Source: JBBPYC01 sp038200275 (GTDB taxonomy: Bacteria; Pseudomonadota; Gammaproteobacteria; Burkholderiales; Burkholderiaceae_C). From it: a stretch of 64,000 bases of DNA. The notes beneath the pieces were generated by a model. That model was not told the DNA's origin, ran no database searches, and was given only the letters and a program-made list of their open reading frames with translations. The DNA lies in the NCBI GenBank assembly GCA_038200275.1, contig JBBPYC010000042.1:124001-188000 (forward strand), in the 5' to 3' direction. This document shows, piece after piece, positions 25,193 through 35,910 of the stretch. Both the position numbers and the translations under genes were made by a program. How positions within the stretch are numbered: position 1 is the first letter of the stretch; each line of letters begins with the position of its first letter.

Positions 25193-27820
25193 CTAAGCAC
25201 TCACCGCCTGATCCGGCACGCGCGAATGGCTGAAACAGGCCGCGGTGATGCGCTCCGAACTCTGCCAGGCGCTGCTTGCGCACTGCAGCAGCAACGCACG
25301 CAGGGCAGGGCGCCGCGCGCGGCGATCGGTCTCGATCAGTTGTTCAAGTACCCAGTCGGCCGGATCCGGCACCCGCTGCAGCAGCGGTTCGGGCATCAGC
25401 GCCGAACTCTCTGCGATCTTGGCAAGACGTTCGCGCAGGTTGTGCGCGATCCAGGTCAGCGAGCGCGGATTGGCGCGGTCCATCACCAGCAGATCGATCA
25501 GCGCTGCAGTATCGCGGCTTTGCTGGTAGTGTGAGCGGAACGTGATGGTGCTGTCGAAAAGCGCCACCATCGCGTCGAACCCGCCGACCACGTTGATTGC
25601 ACCGTTGTCGAAACCGCGTCGCAGCGCGTCGCTGAAAAATCCGAGCCGCTCGATCTGGCGACCGGCGTTGAGCAGCCGCAGGCCGTCGTCGCGCAGCATC
25701 CGGTCGGCGTGGGCGCCGGTCATCGTGGACAAGTCGCGGATCGCAATCTCCAGCGCGCTGAGCGCTTCCAGCGCGGCGGTATGGCTGTCTGGCGATATCG
25801 CGCGACAGCGCAGCAGAAACTCATCTTCACTGCGGCGAACGACGAACCATTGGTCCGGCGTCAGTCGCTCACGCAGCGCGCCCGCCGCATATCGAATCGC
25901 ACGCAGATTGAAGCCGACGCTGTGGTCGGTGTCGGGCTTGGCAAGCGCTGCGATCAGGGCGCGCTCGAAGCCGCGGCGCGAGCGCAGCGCCGATGACGCG
26001 CCGCGCGGCACCAGGCCGTGTGCCCGCGTCATCTCATCGAGCCAGGCCAGCAACGTGCGTTGCTCGGCGTCCTCGCCGGCCAATGCTTCCAGCGTGACCT
26101 TGGCGAGTCGCGCGGTGTTCTCGGCGCGCTCGGTGTAGCGACCAAGCCAGAACAGGTTTTCCCCTGCGCGGCTTGTGACACGCTGTCGTTCGCGGCGCTC
26201 GGCGATTAACGCCGGCGTGAGTTGCAGCGGCAGCAAGCTGCTGTGATCGACCGCGTCGTCGGTCAACGCCCATACGTCGGCGCTGCTGCCGCCGCGACTC
26301 ATCGAGGCAATCTCTTCGTTCGCGGTGGCGATGCGTGCCATGCCGCCCGGCAGCACGCGCCAGGAACCGGCACCATCGGCCACCGCGAACACGCGCAGCA
26401 TGACGGAGCGCGGCTCGACCCGCTCGCTGCCTGGGTCCCAGGTGGGCAACTGCGACATGGAGAGATAAGACTGCACCGTGACGCTCTCGCCGTGGTCCCG
26501 GATGCGGTCGGACCAGCGCGCGATCTCAGCCGCGTCAAGCGTTGCAGCGCGCACCGCTTCGAACGGCAGCGCACCATCGAAGCCGAACGCCGTCGGCTTG
26601 ATCATCTGCTGCGCAAGGCGCGGCAGGACAGCGCGCGCTGCTGCGGGCTCGCCGCACCACCACGTAGCGAGCGACGGCAGCGCGAGCTCTTCGCCCAGCA
26701 GGTGGCGCGCCAGCCCGGGCAGAAAACCAAGTAGCGCCGGCGACTCCAAAAAGGCCGAGCCGGGCGCATTCGCCATCACGACGTTGCCGGCGCGGATCGC
26801 CTGCAGCAGCCCCGGCACGCCGAGCGTGGAGTCGGCCCGCAGCTCGAGCGGATCGAGGTATTCGTCGTCGACCCGTTTGATCACCCCGTGCACCGGTTGC
26901 AGGCCCCGCAATGTTTTCAAGTACAACCGTTGATCGCGCACCGTCAGGTCGCCGCCCTCGACCAGTGGCAGGCCGAGGTAGCGCGCCAGATAGGCGTGCT
27001 CAAACCAAGTCGCGCTGTACGGCCCGGGTGTCAGCAGCACGATCTGCACGTCGTCCTCGCCGCAGCGCGCGGCGCACAAGCGCTTCAGGTGGCCTGCAAA
27101 CGCGCCGTAGGTGGCAGCCAGATGCTGCACCGGCAGCGCATCGAACGCGCGCGGGAACAAGCGCGAGATGACCAGTCGGTTCTCAAGCAGATAGCCCAGG
27201 CCCGAAGGTGCCTGGGTGCGCTGCGAAACAACTCGCCACTGTCCGTCTTGCGCGCGCGCCAGATCGAATGCGGCGAGGTGCAGATTCATGTTGCCGGCCA
27301 GCTCGACGCCGTGCATCGCACGCAGATAGCCGGGGTGGCCCTGCACCAGTGCGGCTGGCAGCAACGCACGTTGCAGCAGTTCGCGCGGGCCGTAGACGTC
27401 GGCCAGCACTTGATTCAACAACCGCACGCGTTGCAACACGCCGGCTTCGATGGTGCGCCAGTCCTGCGCTTCGATGATCAACGGAAACAGGTCTAGCGCC
27501 CAGGGCCGCTGTGACTCGCCCGGCTCGGCCAGCACGTTGTAGGTCACGCCGTTGTCGGCCAGTTGCCGCTGCAATTGGCGCACGCGCGAATTCAGCCCGA
27601 CGCTGCCGCCGGTGTCACCGAGTTGCTCGACAAAATGTTGCCAGCGTGCGGCCAGCTCGCATTGATCTTTGTCTGCCGCAGCGCTGCCGCGCAACTCATC
27701 GAAGTGGCCGAGTGCAGCCGTCGGTGCCAGCTGCCAGACGGTGCTTGCCGGTGTCGGCTCGGTCGGTTGGCCAACCCCCTCCACCTGCGGAACCGCGCTA
27801 ATGATGGCCGCCGAACTCAC
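25193..27820 (-). CDS. fused circularly permuted ATP-grasp and alpha-E domain protein
   Basis: Protein of 875 residues made of two domains that are separate genes at 34-37 kb. Residues about 60-540 form a circularly permuted type 2 ATP-grasp ligase (LLTPGPYSATWFEHAYLARYLGLPLVEGGDLTV; VIKRVDDEYLDPLELRADS). Residues about 550-860 form an alpha-E domain, all helical, opening with FWLGRYTERAENTARL. ATP-grasp ligases form C-N bonds through an acyl phosphate; neither substrate is known. It overlaps the upstream DUF2126 gene by ATGA, so both are probably made together. No signal peptide. Confidence 0.9.
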   Translation of the reverse strand: MSSAAIISAVPQVEGVGQPTEPTPASTVWQLAPTAALGHFDELRGSAAADKDQCELAARWQHFVEQLGDTGGSVGLNSRVRQLQRQLADNGVTYNVLAEPGESQRPWALDLFPLIIEAQDWRTIEAGVLQRVRLLNQVLADVYGPRELLQRALLPAALVQGHPGYLRAMHGVELAGNMNLHLAAFDLARAQDGQWRVVSQRTQAPSGLGYLLENRLVISRLFPRAFDALPVQHLAATYGAFAGHLKRLCAARCGEDDVQIVLLTPGPYSATWFEHAYLARYLGLPLVEGGDLTVRDQRLYLKTLRGLQPVHGVIKRVDDEYLDPLELRADSTLGVPGLLQAIRAGNVVMANAPGSAFLESPALLGFLPGLARHLLGEELALPSLATWWCGEPAAARAVLPRLAQQMIKPTAFGFDGALPFEAVRAATLDAAEIARWSDRIRDHGESVTVQSYLSMSQLPTWDPGSERVEPRSVMLRVFAVADGAGSWRVLPGGMARIATANEEIASMSRGGSSADVWALTDDAVDHSSLLPLQLTPALIAERRERQRVTSRAGENLFWLGRYTERAENTARLAKVTLEALAGEDAEQRTLLAWLDEMTRAHGLVPRGASSALRSRRGFERALIAALAKPDTDHSVGFNLRAIRYAAGALRERLTPDQWFVVRRSEDEFLLRCRAISPDSHTAALEALSALEIAIRDLSTMTGAHADRMLRDDGLRLLNAGRQIERLGFFSDALRRGFDNGAINVVGGFDAMVALFDSTITFRSHYQQSRDTAALIDLLVMDRANPRSLTWIAHNLRERLAKIAESSALMPEPLLQRVPDPADWVLEQLIETDRRARRPALRALLLQCASSAWQSSERITAACFSHSRVPDQAVSA

Positions 27821-30800
27821 GACACGCGGGCGCCCCGGTCCGGTGTTGACGGCGCGACAGGCGTGCCTGACCGCGCCGTGCGCAAGTCGAGCGTGAATGG
27901 AAATTCCCGGCTGGCGTGCAGTGCAATCGAAGGCAGCGCCGCGTTTAGCCTGCCCGGTGTATGGCCGATGCGGGAGAAACGCGCCATCCGCCGGCTTTCC
28001 GCCTCATAGGCGTTGACTGGAAATCCTTCGTAATTGCGACCGCCGGGGTGCGACACAAAATACTTGCAGCCCGCGACCGCGCGTTGATTCCAGCTGTCCA
28101 CCAAGTCAATCGTGAGCGGCGCATGCACGCCGATCGCGGGGTGCAGCGACGACGGCGGGTTCCAGGCCTTGTAGCGCACGCCCGCAACGAATTCACCAGC
28201 AGTGCCGGTCGACTGCAGCGGCAGCGGCGCGCCGTTCACGCTAACCGAATAGCGGCTTTCGTTCAAGCCCGTGACGCGCACCTCGATGCGCTCAAGCGAC
28301 GAATCCACATAGCGCACGGTGCCGCCCGACGTGCCTTCCTCACCCATCACGTGCCACGGCTCGAGCGCGTTGCGCAATTCGAGCGAGACCCCACGCACTG
28401 CCAACGACCCCACCAGGGGGAAGCGGAACTCAAAATGCGGCGCAAACCACTCGGCATCGAATGCATAGCCCGCTTCGCGCAAATCCTCGATCACCTCGGC
28501 GAAGTCCTGTTTGACGAATGTCGGCAGCAGGAAGCGGTCGTGCAGCACGGTGCCCCAGCGCGTCAACGGCGCCTTGAACGGCTGCTTCCAGAAGCGCGAG
28601 ATCAGCGCGCGCAGCAGCAGCTGCTGCGCAATGCTCATGCGGGCATGCGGCGGCATCTCGAATGCGCGCAGCTCAAGCAGGCCAAGCCGTCCGGTGGATG
28701 AGTCGGGCGAATACATCTTGTCGATGCAGAACTCGCTGCGGTGCGTGTTGCCCGTCACGTCCACCAGCACGTTGCGCAGACTGCGGTCGACCAGCCACGG
28801 CGGCATCGCGCTGCCTTGCTCGACTTGGGCTCGCGCGATCTCCTGCAGCGCGATCTCGAGTTCGTAGACCTGATCATTGCGCGCCTCGTCGACACGCGGC
28901 GCTTGGCTGGTCGGGCCGATAAACATGCCGGAAAACAGATACGACAGCGAAGGGTGGTTGTGCCAGAAGGTCAGCAGGCTCGACAGCAACTCGGGCCGGC
29001 GCAGAAACGGGCTGTCCTCAGGCGTGGCACCGCCCATCACGAAATGGTTGCCGCCGCCGGTGCCGGTGTGGCGTCCGTCGGTCATGAACTTCTCGGCCGA
29101 CAGGCGAGTCTCGAACGCGGCTTGATACAGAAATTCGGTGTGCTCGACCAGCTCGTTCCAGTTTTTCGCCGGGTGGATGTTGACCTCGATCACGCCGGGG
29201 TCGGGCGTGACTGCCAGCAGCTTCAGCCGTGGGTCGCGCGGCGGCGGATAGCCTTCCAGCACGATCTTTACCTTCAACTCACGCGCGGTGGCTTCGACGG
29301 CGGTGACGAGCTCTAGGTAGTCTTCCAGACGCGACGCCGGCGGCATGAACACGTAGAGCGCGCGGCTCGGCTGAACGCTGGCGGCAAGTTCGACTTCCGG
29401 GCCGTTCGCGCGGCTCGGATCGCGCGCTTCCACGCACAGCGCGCCGCGGGTGATCCAGTGCGCCGATTCGCCGCGCTTTGGCGTGCGTTTCAGGCTGTCG
29501 GTGTTCGCATTGGCTGGTGCCGAACCGGCGGCCACGGCCGCCGTGCCGCCAATTGGGCTCGCAGACGGGGCCTCGCTTGCACCCGCTGTCGCTGTGGAGA
29601 GTGCGTCGAGTTCGTCTGGTTCGGCCAGCGGCGCACGCGGCGCAAACGGGTCTTCTTCCACGAAATAGCTGCGGTCCGACTCTTTTGCCCACGGCAGTGA
29701 GTCGAGCGGCAGGCGGTAGCCCATGGGCGAATCGCCCGGCAGCAGATAGAGGCGCTCGTCGCGCAGGAACCAGTGGCCGGTGCTCCAGACCGCGCCATCC
29801 GAGTCCGGCTCGGCTTTCAGCGGCAGCGCGTAGCCGATCACCGAATCCAGCTTCTGGCCGAACACCCGACGCAGCCGCGCTCGTTCAAGTTCATCGTCGA
29901 GCTTGGCGTCAAAGGGATCGACGTTGACGGGCAGCCGACGCTCGCGCCATAGGTAGTACCAGACGTCTTCATAGGCCGGCAGCAGGCTGTCGTCGCCAAC
30001 GCCGAGCTTCGTTGCAAGCAGGCGGATGAAGCGCTCGGCGTCCGTGCTGTCGTAATGGCTCGGCTCACGTTCGTCGGCGAACAATGCGGGGTCTTGCCAG
30101 ATCGGTTGACCGTCGGCGCGCCAGCAGATCGACAGCGCCCAGCGCGGCAGTTGCTCGCCGGGATACCACTTGCCCTGGCCGAAGTGCAGAAAGCCGCCGT
30201 CGCCGTATTCGGCCCGCAGCCTCTTGACGAGTTCGGTCGCGTAGCCGCGCTTGGTCGGCCCGAGCGCGGCGGTGTTCCATTCCGGCGCATCACGGTCGGT
30301 GACGCAGACGAACGTGGGCTCGCCGCCCATGGTCAGCCGCACGTCGTTCGCGTCGAGTTCGGCATCGACCTCTGAGCCAAGCGCGAGCATCTTGGCCCAC
30401 TGTTCTTCCGTGTAGGGCTTGGTCACGCGCGGCGACTCGTATAGGCGCGCGACCGACATCTCATGGCCGAACTCGACTTCGGCGTCGTCCACCACGCCTT
30501 CGATCGGCGCAGCGCCGGACGGGTTCGGCGTGCAGGCGAGCGGGATATGGCCTTCACCTGCAAGCAGGCCCGACGTGGCATCAAGCCCGACCCAACCGGC
30601 ACCTGGCAAGTAGACCTCGCACCATGCGTGAAGATCGGTGAAGTCGACCGTGGTGCCGCTTGGGCCGTCCAGCGCCTTCACGTCGGGTGTGAGTTGAATC
30701 AGGTAGCCGGAGACGAAGCGCGCGGCCAGGCCGAGGCGGCGCAGCAACTGCACCAGCAACCAGCCCGAATCGCGACACGAGCCGCTCGCAAGCTGCAGCG

Positions 30801-31314
30801 TCTGCTCGGGCGTCTGGATGCCGGGTTCCAGCCGGATCAGATACTTGATGTCATTGGCAACCATCTGGTTAATGCCCACCAGAAAATCGATCGTGCGCTG
30901 CGACTTCTGGTCCACTTTTTTCAGATAGTCGGCCACCAGCGGCGTCATCGGCTCGACCATGAGGTAAGGCGCAAGTTCTTCGCCAAGCGCCGCTTCATAG
31001 GTGAATGGAAATTCCTCCGCGTACGGCTCCAAGAAGAAGTCGAACGGGTTGTAGACCGCCATCTCGACCACCAGGTCGACCGTCACCTTGAACGCCGTGA
31101 CGGGTTCCGGGAACACAAGCCGAGCCTGCCAGTTGGCGAACGGGTCCTGCTGCCAATTTACAAAGTGGTTTGCTGGCTCGATCTGCAGCGAATACGAGAT
31201 CACATTGCTGCGGCAGTGCGGCGCGGGTCGCAGCCGGACCACCTGGGGTCCGAGTCGGACGGGCCGGTCGTAGCGGTAGCTGGTGACGTGGTGCAGCGCG
31301 GCGTGGATCGACAT
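27817..31314 (-). CDS. large transglutaminase-like protein with DUF2126
   Basis: Protein of 1165 residues. Residues 1-90 are the N-terminal transglutaminase domain (MSIHAALHHVTSYRYDRPV), about 140-270 the core with Cys (SGSCRDSGW), His (DLHAWCEV) and Asp (LDATSGL), and about 330-1150 the DUF2126 region, interrupted near residue 600 by a low-complexity Ala/Ser-rich linker. The start at 31314 is the family-typical MSIHAAL; upstream in-frame codons look non-coding. First gene of the minus-strand set; it overlaps the ATP-grasp fusion by ATGA. Confidence 0.92.
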   Translation of the reverse strand: MSIHAALHHVTSYRYDRPVRLGPQVVRLRPAPHCRSNVISYSLQIEPANHFVNWQQDPFANWQARLVFPEPVTAFKVTVDLVVEMAVYNPFDFFLEPYAEEFPFTYEAALGEELAPYLMVEPMTPLVADYLKKVDQKSQRTIDFLVGINQMVANDIKYLIRLEPGIQTPEQTLQLASGSCRDSGWLLVQLLRRLGLAARFVSGYLIQLTPDVKALDGPSGTTVDFTDLHAWCEVYLPGAGWVGLDATSGLLAGEGHIPLACTPNPSGAAPIEGVVDDAEVEFGHEMSVARLYESPRVTKPYTEEQWAKMLALGSEVDAELDANDVRLTMGGEPTFVCVTDRDAPEWNTAALGPTKRGYATELVKRLRAEYGDGGFLHFGQGKWYPGEQLPRWALSICWRADGQPIWQDPALFADEREPSHYDSTDAERFIRLLATKLGVGDDSLLPAYEDVWYYLWRERRLPVNVDPFDAKLDDELERARLRRVFGQKLDSVIGYALPLKAEPDSDGAVWSTGHWFLRDERLYLLPGDSPMGYRLPLDSLPWAKESDRSYFVEEDPFAPRAPLAEPDELDALSTATAGASEAPSASPIGGTAAVAAGSAPANANTDSLKRTPKRGESAHWITRGALCVEARDPSRANGPEVELAASVQPSRALYVFMPPASRLEDYLELVTAVEATARELKVKIVLEGYPPPRDPRLKLLAVTPDPGVIEVNIHPAKNWNELVEHTEFLYQAAFETRLSAEKFMTDGRHTGTGGGNHFVMGGATPEDSPFLRRPELLSSLLTFWHNHPSLSYLFSGMFIGPTSQAPRVDEARNDQVYELEIALQEIARAQVEQGSAMPPWLVDRSLRNVLVDVTGNTHRSEFCIDKMYSPDSSTGRLGLLELRAFEMPPHARMSIAQQLLLRALISRFWKQPFKAPLTRWGTVLHDRFLLPTFVKQDFAEVIEDLREAGYAFDAEWFAPHFEFRFPLVGSLAVRGVSLELRNALEPWHVMGEEGTSGGTVRYVDSSLERIEVRVTGLNESRYSVSVNGAPLPLQSTGTAGEFVAGVRYKAWNPPSSLHPAIGVHAPLTIDLVDSWNQRAVAGCKYFVSHPGGRNYEGFPVNAYEAESRRMARFSRIGHTPGRLNAALPSIALHASREFPFTLDLRTARSGTPVAPSTPDRGARVS

Positions 31315-31653
31315 AGTGATTTGATTTGAATTTCGGGCCGTGGGGAGCGGAGAAGCCGACGCAGGACGCCGGTGCGAAACGAATCGCCGGAGGTGCTTGG
31401 CCAACGGCCCGGGATGTCGGTATCGATACTAGCAAGTTGCACGGCAAGCAACTCCCACGCCACGGCGACGACGAGTCCGTGCGCGGGCGCAGCGCGCTGC
31501 CTGCCCGCCCATGTGGTCCGGCCTCCGGGCGAGTGCTTTGCGAGCTCATCGGCAACCGCACGCCGTCAGCGGCGCTGCCCGTTTGCGGAGCCTTTCACGA
31601 AGCGGACCGCTGCGTTGCCTGAGTCTGCGTGCATAGGCTCTAGCATTCGCGCG
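31315..31653. other. divergent intergenic region, DUF2126 gene and comEC
   Basis: About 340 bases between two divergent starts, so it should carry promoters in both directions. No convincing -35/-10 pair, operator or RNA structure could be identified by eye. The comEC frame is open through much of it, but the codons look non-coding. Confidence 0.4.
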
Positions 31654-34131
31654 ATGCCGCCCGCGATCATCCCCGCAACGCGTGCTGCCGCCTTTGCCGC
31701 TGTGCCGCTCGGGTTCGTGCTTGGCACCGCGTGGCAGCTGCAGCAATCGGTGTTGTGGGGTCGAACCAGCTATCTGTTGCTGTTCGGTGCAGCCGGGGCT
31801 GCGTTGTTCATTGCGTTGCGCAGTCAACGCGCGCTGCGCCAGCGTGGATTTGCCGTGCTGCTGGCCGCGTGCATTGGGTTGGGCTTCGCGGCGGTCGGGC
31901 TGCGCGCCGAAGCCCAGATGCAGGCGCAGCTTGACCCGATCCTTGAAGGGGTCGATCTGCAAATGGTCGGGCTTATAGCTGCCATGCCGCAGCGAAGCGA
32001 GGCCGGTCAGCGTTTCCTGTTCGTCCCCGAGTCGGTACGACGGGACGGCGTTCTGGTCCAGGTCCCCAAGCGCCTGCTGTTGAACTGGTATCAGGACAAT
32101 AATCTGTTCGGTGCGCCTGCTTCGCGTGCCCTTGTCGACCCACCCAATCCCCCGCCGCCAACGGTGCACGCAGGCGAGCGCTGGGCGTTGACGGTACGGC
32201 TGAAGGCGCCGCACGGCAACGTGAACCCGCACAGCTTCGACAGCGAACTCTGGTTCTGGCAGCAGGGCGTGCAGGCCACCGGCTCGGTGCGCACCCGGGC
32301 GCCCGACATGCCGGCCAAGCGACTCGAATCCACTTGGCAGCACCCGGTCGAGCAGGTCCGGCAACGCGTGCGCGATGCGATCCTCGCTGCGGTTCCGGAC
32401 CGGCAAGCCGCCGGGATGCTGGCGGCGCTGGTGGTCGGCGACCAAGCCGCGATCGAGCGGGCCGACTGGGATGTGTTCCGTGCCACCGGGGTAGCGCACC
32501 TAATGAGCATCTCGGGCCTGCACATCACGATGTTCGCGTGGTTGGCGGTCGCGGTGGTGGGCTGGTCATGGCGCCGTTCGGCTCGAGTCTGCGGCTGGCT
32601 GCCGGCGCCCACGGCGGCGCTGGTGGGCGGCATCGTGCTCGCGGCTGGCTATGCGCTGTTCAGCGGCTGGGGCGTGCCCGCACAGCGCACCATCCTGATG
32701 CTTGCGATGGTATCGCTGCTGCGCGCCGCCGGTCGGCGCTGGCCTTGGCCGCAGGTCTGGTTGAGCGCGGGTGCGGTGGTGCTGCTGGTCGATCCTTGGG
32801 CGCTCATGCAGGCGGGGTTCTGGCTCAGCTTTGTTGCGGTCGGCATCTTGTTTGCTACCGATATCGGAGCAAACAATGAAGATGTAGCGAGCGTCCCGAC
32901 CCGATTCTTTTCGAAATCATGGGGTGCGTTGCGGCGCATGACGGCATCGCAAGCCCTGATTACGCTGGCGCTTGCGCCGATGACGCTGCTGCTGTTCAAT
33001 CAGTTGTCGCTGGTCGGGCTGCCAGCCAATCTGCTGGCGATTCCCTGGATCACGCTGGTCGTCACGCCGCTCGCACTGGCCGGTGTGGTGTTGGCACCGT
33101 TGTGGGGCATCGCAGCGTTTGCGGTGCAGCTGTTGAGCGGCTTGCTCGATTGGTTGGCTGCACTGCCGTTCGCCACGCTGACGCTGGCCAGCGCCGACGG
33201 CTGGACCAGCGCCGCAGGGCTGGTCGGCGGCCTGCTGATGGTGCTGCGGCTGCCGTGGAGCCTGCGGTTGCTCGGGCTGCCGCTGCTGCTGCCGTGGCTG
33301 CTTTGGCAACAACCGCGCCCAGCGGTTGGTCAGTTCGAACTGCTGGCCGCCGACATCGGACAGGGCAACGCGGTGCTGGTTCGCACCAGCGCGCACGGGC
33401 TGCTGTTCGATGCCGGGCCACGCTACTCGAGCGACAGCGACGCTGGCAGCCGCGTGTTGGCGCCGCTGATGCAGGCCACCGGGGAGCGGCTCGACCTGCT
33501 GATCGTGAGCCACATCGACACCGACCACAGCGGCGGTGCGGCGGCGCTGCTGCGGCGTCAGCCGTCGATGGCGCTGCTGAGCTCGATTGCGCCCGATCAC
33601 CCGCTGCGGGCTCTGGGCGTGAATGGTCGCTGCGAAGCCGGTCGACGTTGGGACTGGGACGGCGTGCAGTTCGAGCTGCTGCATCCACGCGCAGAAGACT
33701 ACGCAGCGACCTGGAAGCCGAACGCGATGAGCTGCGTGCTGCGCGTGAGCAATGGCCAGCAGACGGCCTTGCTGACGGGCGACATCGAACGCGCGCAAGA
33801 AGCGCGGCTGGTCGATGATTCGCAATCGGCACCGCAGCTGGCCGCCGACTGGCTGCTGCTTCCGCATCACGGCAGCAAGACGTCGAGCAGCGCTGCGTTC
33901 CTGGACGCCGTGCGGCCACGCTTCGCCGTAGTGCAGGCCGGCTACCGCAATCGCTATGGGCACCCAGCCGCGCCGGTGCTGAAGCGCTTGGGCGAGCGCG
34001 GCATCGAGGTGATCGATTCGACCCATTGCGGTGCGGCGTTGTGGCGGTCGGCCTCTCCGCACCACATGGATTGCGAGCGCATGGCCAACCCGCGCTACTG
34101 GCGTCACCGCGCACCTGCATTGGCACCCTGA
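31654..34131 (+). CDS. comEC: DNA uptake channel protein ComEC/Rec2
   Basis: Inner membrane channel that takes single-stranded DNA into the cytoplasm during natural transformation. The product has 825 residues from ATG 31654. Order: N-terminal membrane segments and DUF4131 region (1-220), the competence domain with the conserved HLMSISGLHITMFAW and many membrane helices (about 225-560), and a C-terminal metallo-beta-lactamase domain (about 565-820) with SHIDTDHSGG and LPHHGSKTSSS. It is intact and lies between the two ATP-grasp modules; no other competence gene is nearby. Confidence 0.93.
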   Translation: MPPAIIPATRAAAFAAVPLGFVLGTAWQLQQSVLWGRTSYLLLFGAAGAALFIALRSQRALRQRGFAVLLAACIGLGFAAVGLRAEAQMQAQLDPILEGVDLQMVGLIAAMPQRSEAGQRFLFVPESVRRDGVLVQVPKRLLLNWYQDNNLFGAPASRALVDPPNPPPPTVHAGERWALTVRLKAPHGNVNPHSFDSELWFWQQGVQATGSVRTRAPDMPAKRLESTWQHPVEQVRQRVRDAILAAVPDRQAAGMLAALVVGDQAAIERADWDVFRATGVAHLMSISGLHITMFAWLAVAVVGWSWRRSARVCGWLPAPTAALVGGIVLAAGYALFSGWGVPAQRTILMLAMVSLLRAAGRRWPWPQVWLSAGAVVLLVDPWALMQAGFWLSFVAVGILFATDIGANNEDVASVPTRFFSKSWGALRRMTASQALITLALAPMTLLLFNQLSLVGLPANLLAIPWITLVVTPLALAGVVLAPLWGIAAFAVQLLSGLLDWLAALPFATLTLASADGWTSAAGLVGGLLMVLRLPWSLRLLGLPLLLPWLLWQQPRPAVGQFELLAADIGQGNAVLVRTSAHGLLFDAGPRYSSDSDAGSRVLAPLMQATGERLDLLIVSHIDTDHSGGAAALLRRQPSMALLSSIAPDHPLRALGVNGRCEAGRRWDWDGVQFELLHPRAEDYAATWKPNAMSCVLRVSNGQQTALLTGDIERAQEARLVDDSQSAPQLAADWLLLPHHGSKTSSSAAFLDAVRPRFAVVQAGYRNRYGHPAAPVLKRLGERGIEVIDSTHCGAALWRSASPHHMDCERMANPRYWRHRAPALAP

Positions 34132-34204
34132 GGCTAGATGCACCACGAGCCGGCGTGGGTCCGCATGTTGCTATGCTCATCGTCTACGAAAGGCGACAGG
34201 TGCC

Positions 34205-35746
34205 ATGCAGAAGTTCGACGAGATGTACACGCAAGCGGATTACGGCGCGCCACTGGGCGCTGTCGGGTCGGCCGCTTCGTCAGCGCAGTCGCAAAGCCAG
34301 TCGCCGAGACAGGCGACGTCCGACGATGCGGCGGGTGCGCCCGTCATCTCCGTGCGAACGCATTACCACGGTTATGCACAGTGGCTCGAACGCCAGACCG
34401 ATGATGCGATGCGTGCGCGGCGGGAAGAAGCGGAAATGATCTTCCGGCGCGTTGGCATCACGTTCGCGGTCTACGGCGCGAAGGACGAAGACGGCGCCGG
34501 CACCGAGCGGTTGATCCCGTTCGACCTGATCCCGCGCGTGATCCCGGCCAACGAATGGGCCAGCATGGAGCGTGGCCTGGTGCAGCGCGTGACGGCACTG
34601 AACCGTTTCCTGCACGACGTCTACCATGATCAGGACATCCTGCGTGCCGGCATCGTGCCGCGCGAACAGGTCGAGCACAACACCCAGTTCCGCCCGCAGA
34701 TGATGGGCGTGGACATCCCGAATCAGGTCTATTCGGCGATTGCCGGCATTGACATCGTGCGGGCACCGACGCCATCAGGCGAGGGCATCTATTACGTGCT
34801 GGAAGACAACCTGCGGGTGCCCAGCGGCGTCAGCTACATGCTGGAAAACCGCAAGATGATGATGCGGCTGTTCCCCGAGTTGTTCAGTCAGCACCGGGTG
34901 GCACCCGTTGCGCACTATCCCGACCTGCTGATGGAAACGCTGCGCGACGCGGCGCCGCCTGCGACCGCCGAACCGACCGTGGTGGTACTGACGCCCGGCA
35001 TGTACAACAGCGCCTACTTCGAGCATGCGTTCCTTGCGCAGCAAATGGGGATCGAGCTGGTCGAAGGACAGGACCTGTTCGTGAAAGACAAGTTCCTCTA
35101 CATGCGCACCACGCGCGGGCCGGAGCGGGTCGATGTGATCTATCGACGGGTGGACGATGATTTTCTGGATCCACAGGTGTTTCGCAAGGACTCGACGCTC
35201 GGCTGCGAAGGGCTAATGGAGGCGTACAAGGCCGGCAACGTCGCGTTGTGCAACGCGGTCGGCACGGGGGTGGCAGACGACAAGTCGATCTATCCGTATG
35301 TACCGCAGATGATCGAGTTCTACCTCGGTGAGAAGCCGATCTTGAACAACGTGCCGACCTACCTGTGTCGCAACCCGGAAGACCTGAAGTACACGCTGGC
35401 CAACATGCAGGACCTGGTCGTGAAGGAAGTGCATGGTGCGGGCGGCTACGGCATGCTGATCGGGCCGGCATCCACTAAAACCGAGATCGAGCAGTTCCGC
35501 AAAGCCGTGCAGGCTGAGCCAGCGCGCTACATCGCACAACCCACGCTGTCGTTGTCGAGTTGCCCCACGTTCGTGGACGCTGGTATTGCGCCGCGTCACA
35601 TCGATCTGCGGCCGTTCGTACTCTCAGGCAAGAAGGTCATGATGGCACCGGGCGGGTTGACGCGGGTGGCGTTGAAGCAAGGCTCGCTGGTGGTGAATTC
35701 GTCACAGGGCGGGGGCACCAAGGACACCTGGGTCCTCGAGAAGTGA
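34205..35746 (+). CDS. circularly permuted type 2 ATP-grasp protein
   Basis: ATP-grasp ligase of 513 residues, the stand-alone form of the domain fused at 25.2-27.8 kb. The start at 34205 (MQKFDEMYTQ) follows AGGCGACAGG. Key segments: RRVGITFAVYG, LEDNLRVPSGVSYMLENR, VVLTPGMYNSAYFEHAFLAQQMGIELVEGQDLFV, VIYRRVDDDFLDPQVFRKDS, KEVHGAGGYGMLIGP and the C-terminal SSQGGGTKDTWVLE. An N-terminal Ser/Gln-rich stretch of about 25 residues is probably disordered. Usually paired with an alpha-E gene, as here. Substrate unknown. Confidence 0.92.
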   Translation: MQKFDEMYTQADYGAPLGAVGSAASSAQSQSQSPRQATSDDAAGAPVISVRTHYHGYAQWLERQTDDAMRARREEAEMIFRRVGITFAVYGAKDEDGAGTERLIPFDLIPRVIPANEWASMERGLVQRVTALNRFLHDVYHDQDILRAGIVPREQVEHNTQFRPQMMGVDIPNQVYSAIAGIDIVRAPTPSGEGIYYVLEDNLRVPSGVSYMLENRKMMMRLFPELFSQHRVAPVAHYPDLLMETLRDAAPPATAEPTVVVLTPGMYNSAYFEHAFLAQQMGIELVEGQDLFVKDKFLYMRTTRGPERVDVIYRRVDDDFLDPQVFRKDSTLGCEGLMEAYKAGNVALCNAVGTGVADDKSIYPYVPQMIEFYLGEKPILNNVPTYLCRNPEDLKYTLANMQDLVVKEVHGAGGYGMLIGPASTKTEIEQFRKAVQAEPARYIAQPTLSLSSCPTFVDAGIAPRHIDLRPFVLSGKKVMMAPGGLTRVALKQGSLVVNSSQGGGTKDTWVLEK

Positions 35747-35910
35747 AGCGCATTTCCAGCTTTTGCTTGTTGCGGTCGACTCTCGCCTATCCCCCTGCCG
35801 ACGGTGGTGCCTGCGGCCTGAGCGCAGACATTCCGCAGCTCGTGCTCAATTAAGCCCGAACCTCCTTCCTTAAAACGTCGGTTGCGCGACGGCACCGTGG
35901 AGCTTTTTAG

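Noticed and set aside
31372..31653. A 94-codon N-terminal extension of ComEC
   Set aside because: The codons look like low-complexity intergenic sequence with many Ser, Thr and Arg; the ATG at 31654 gives the usual hydrophobic start.
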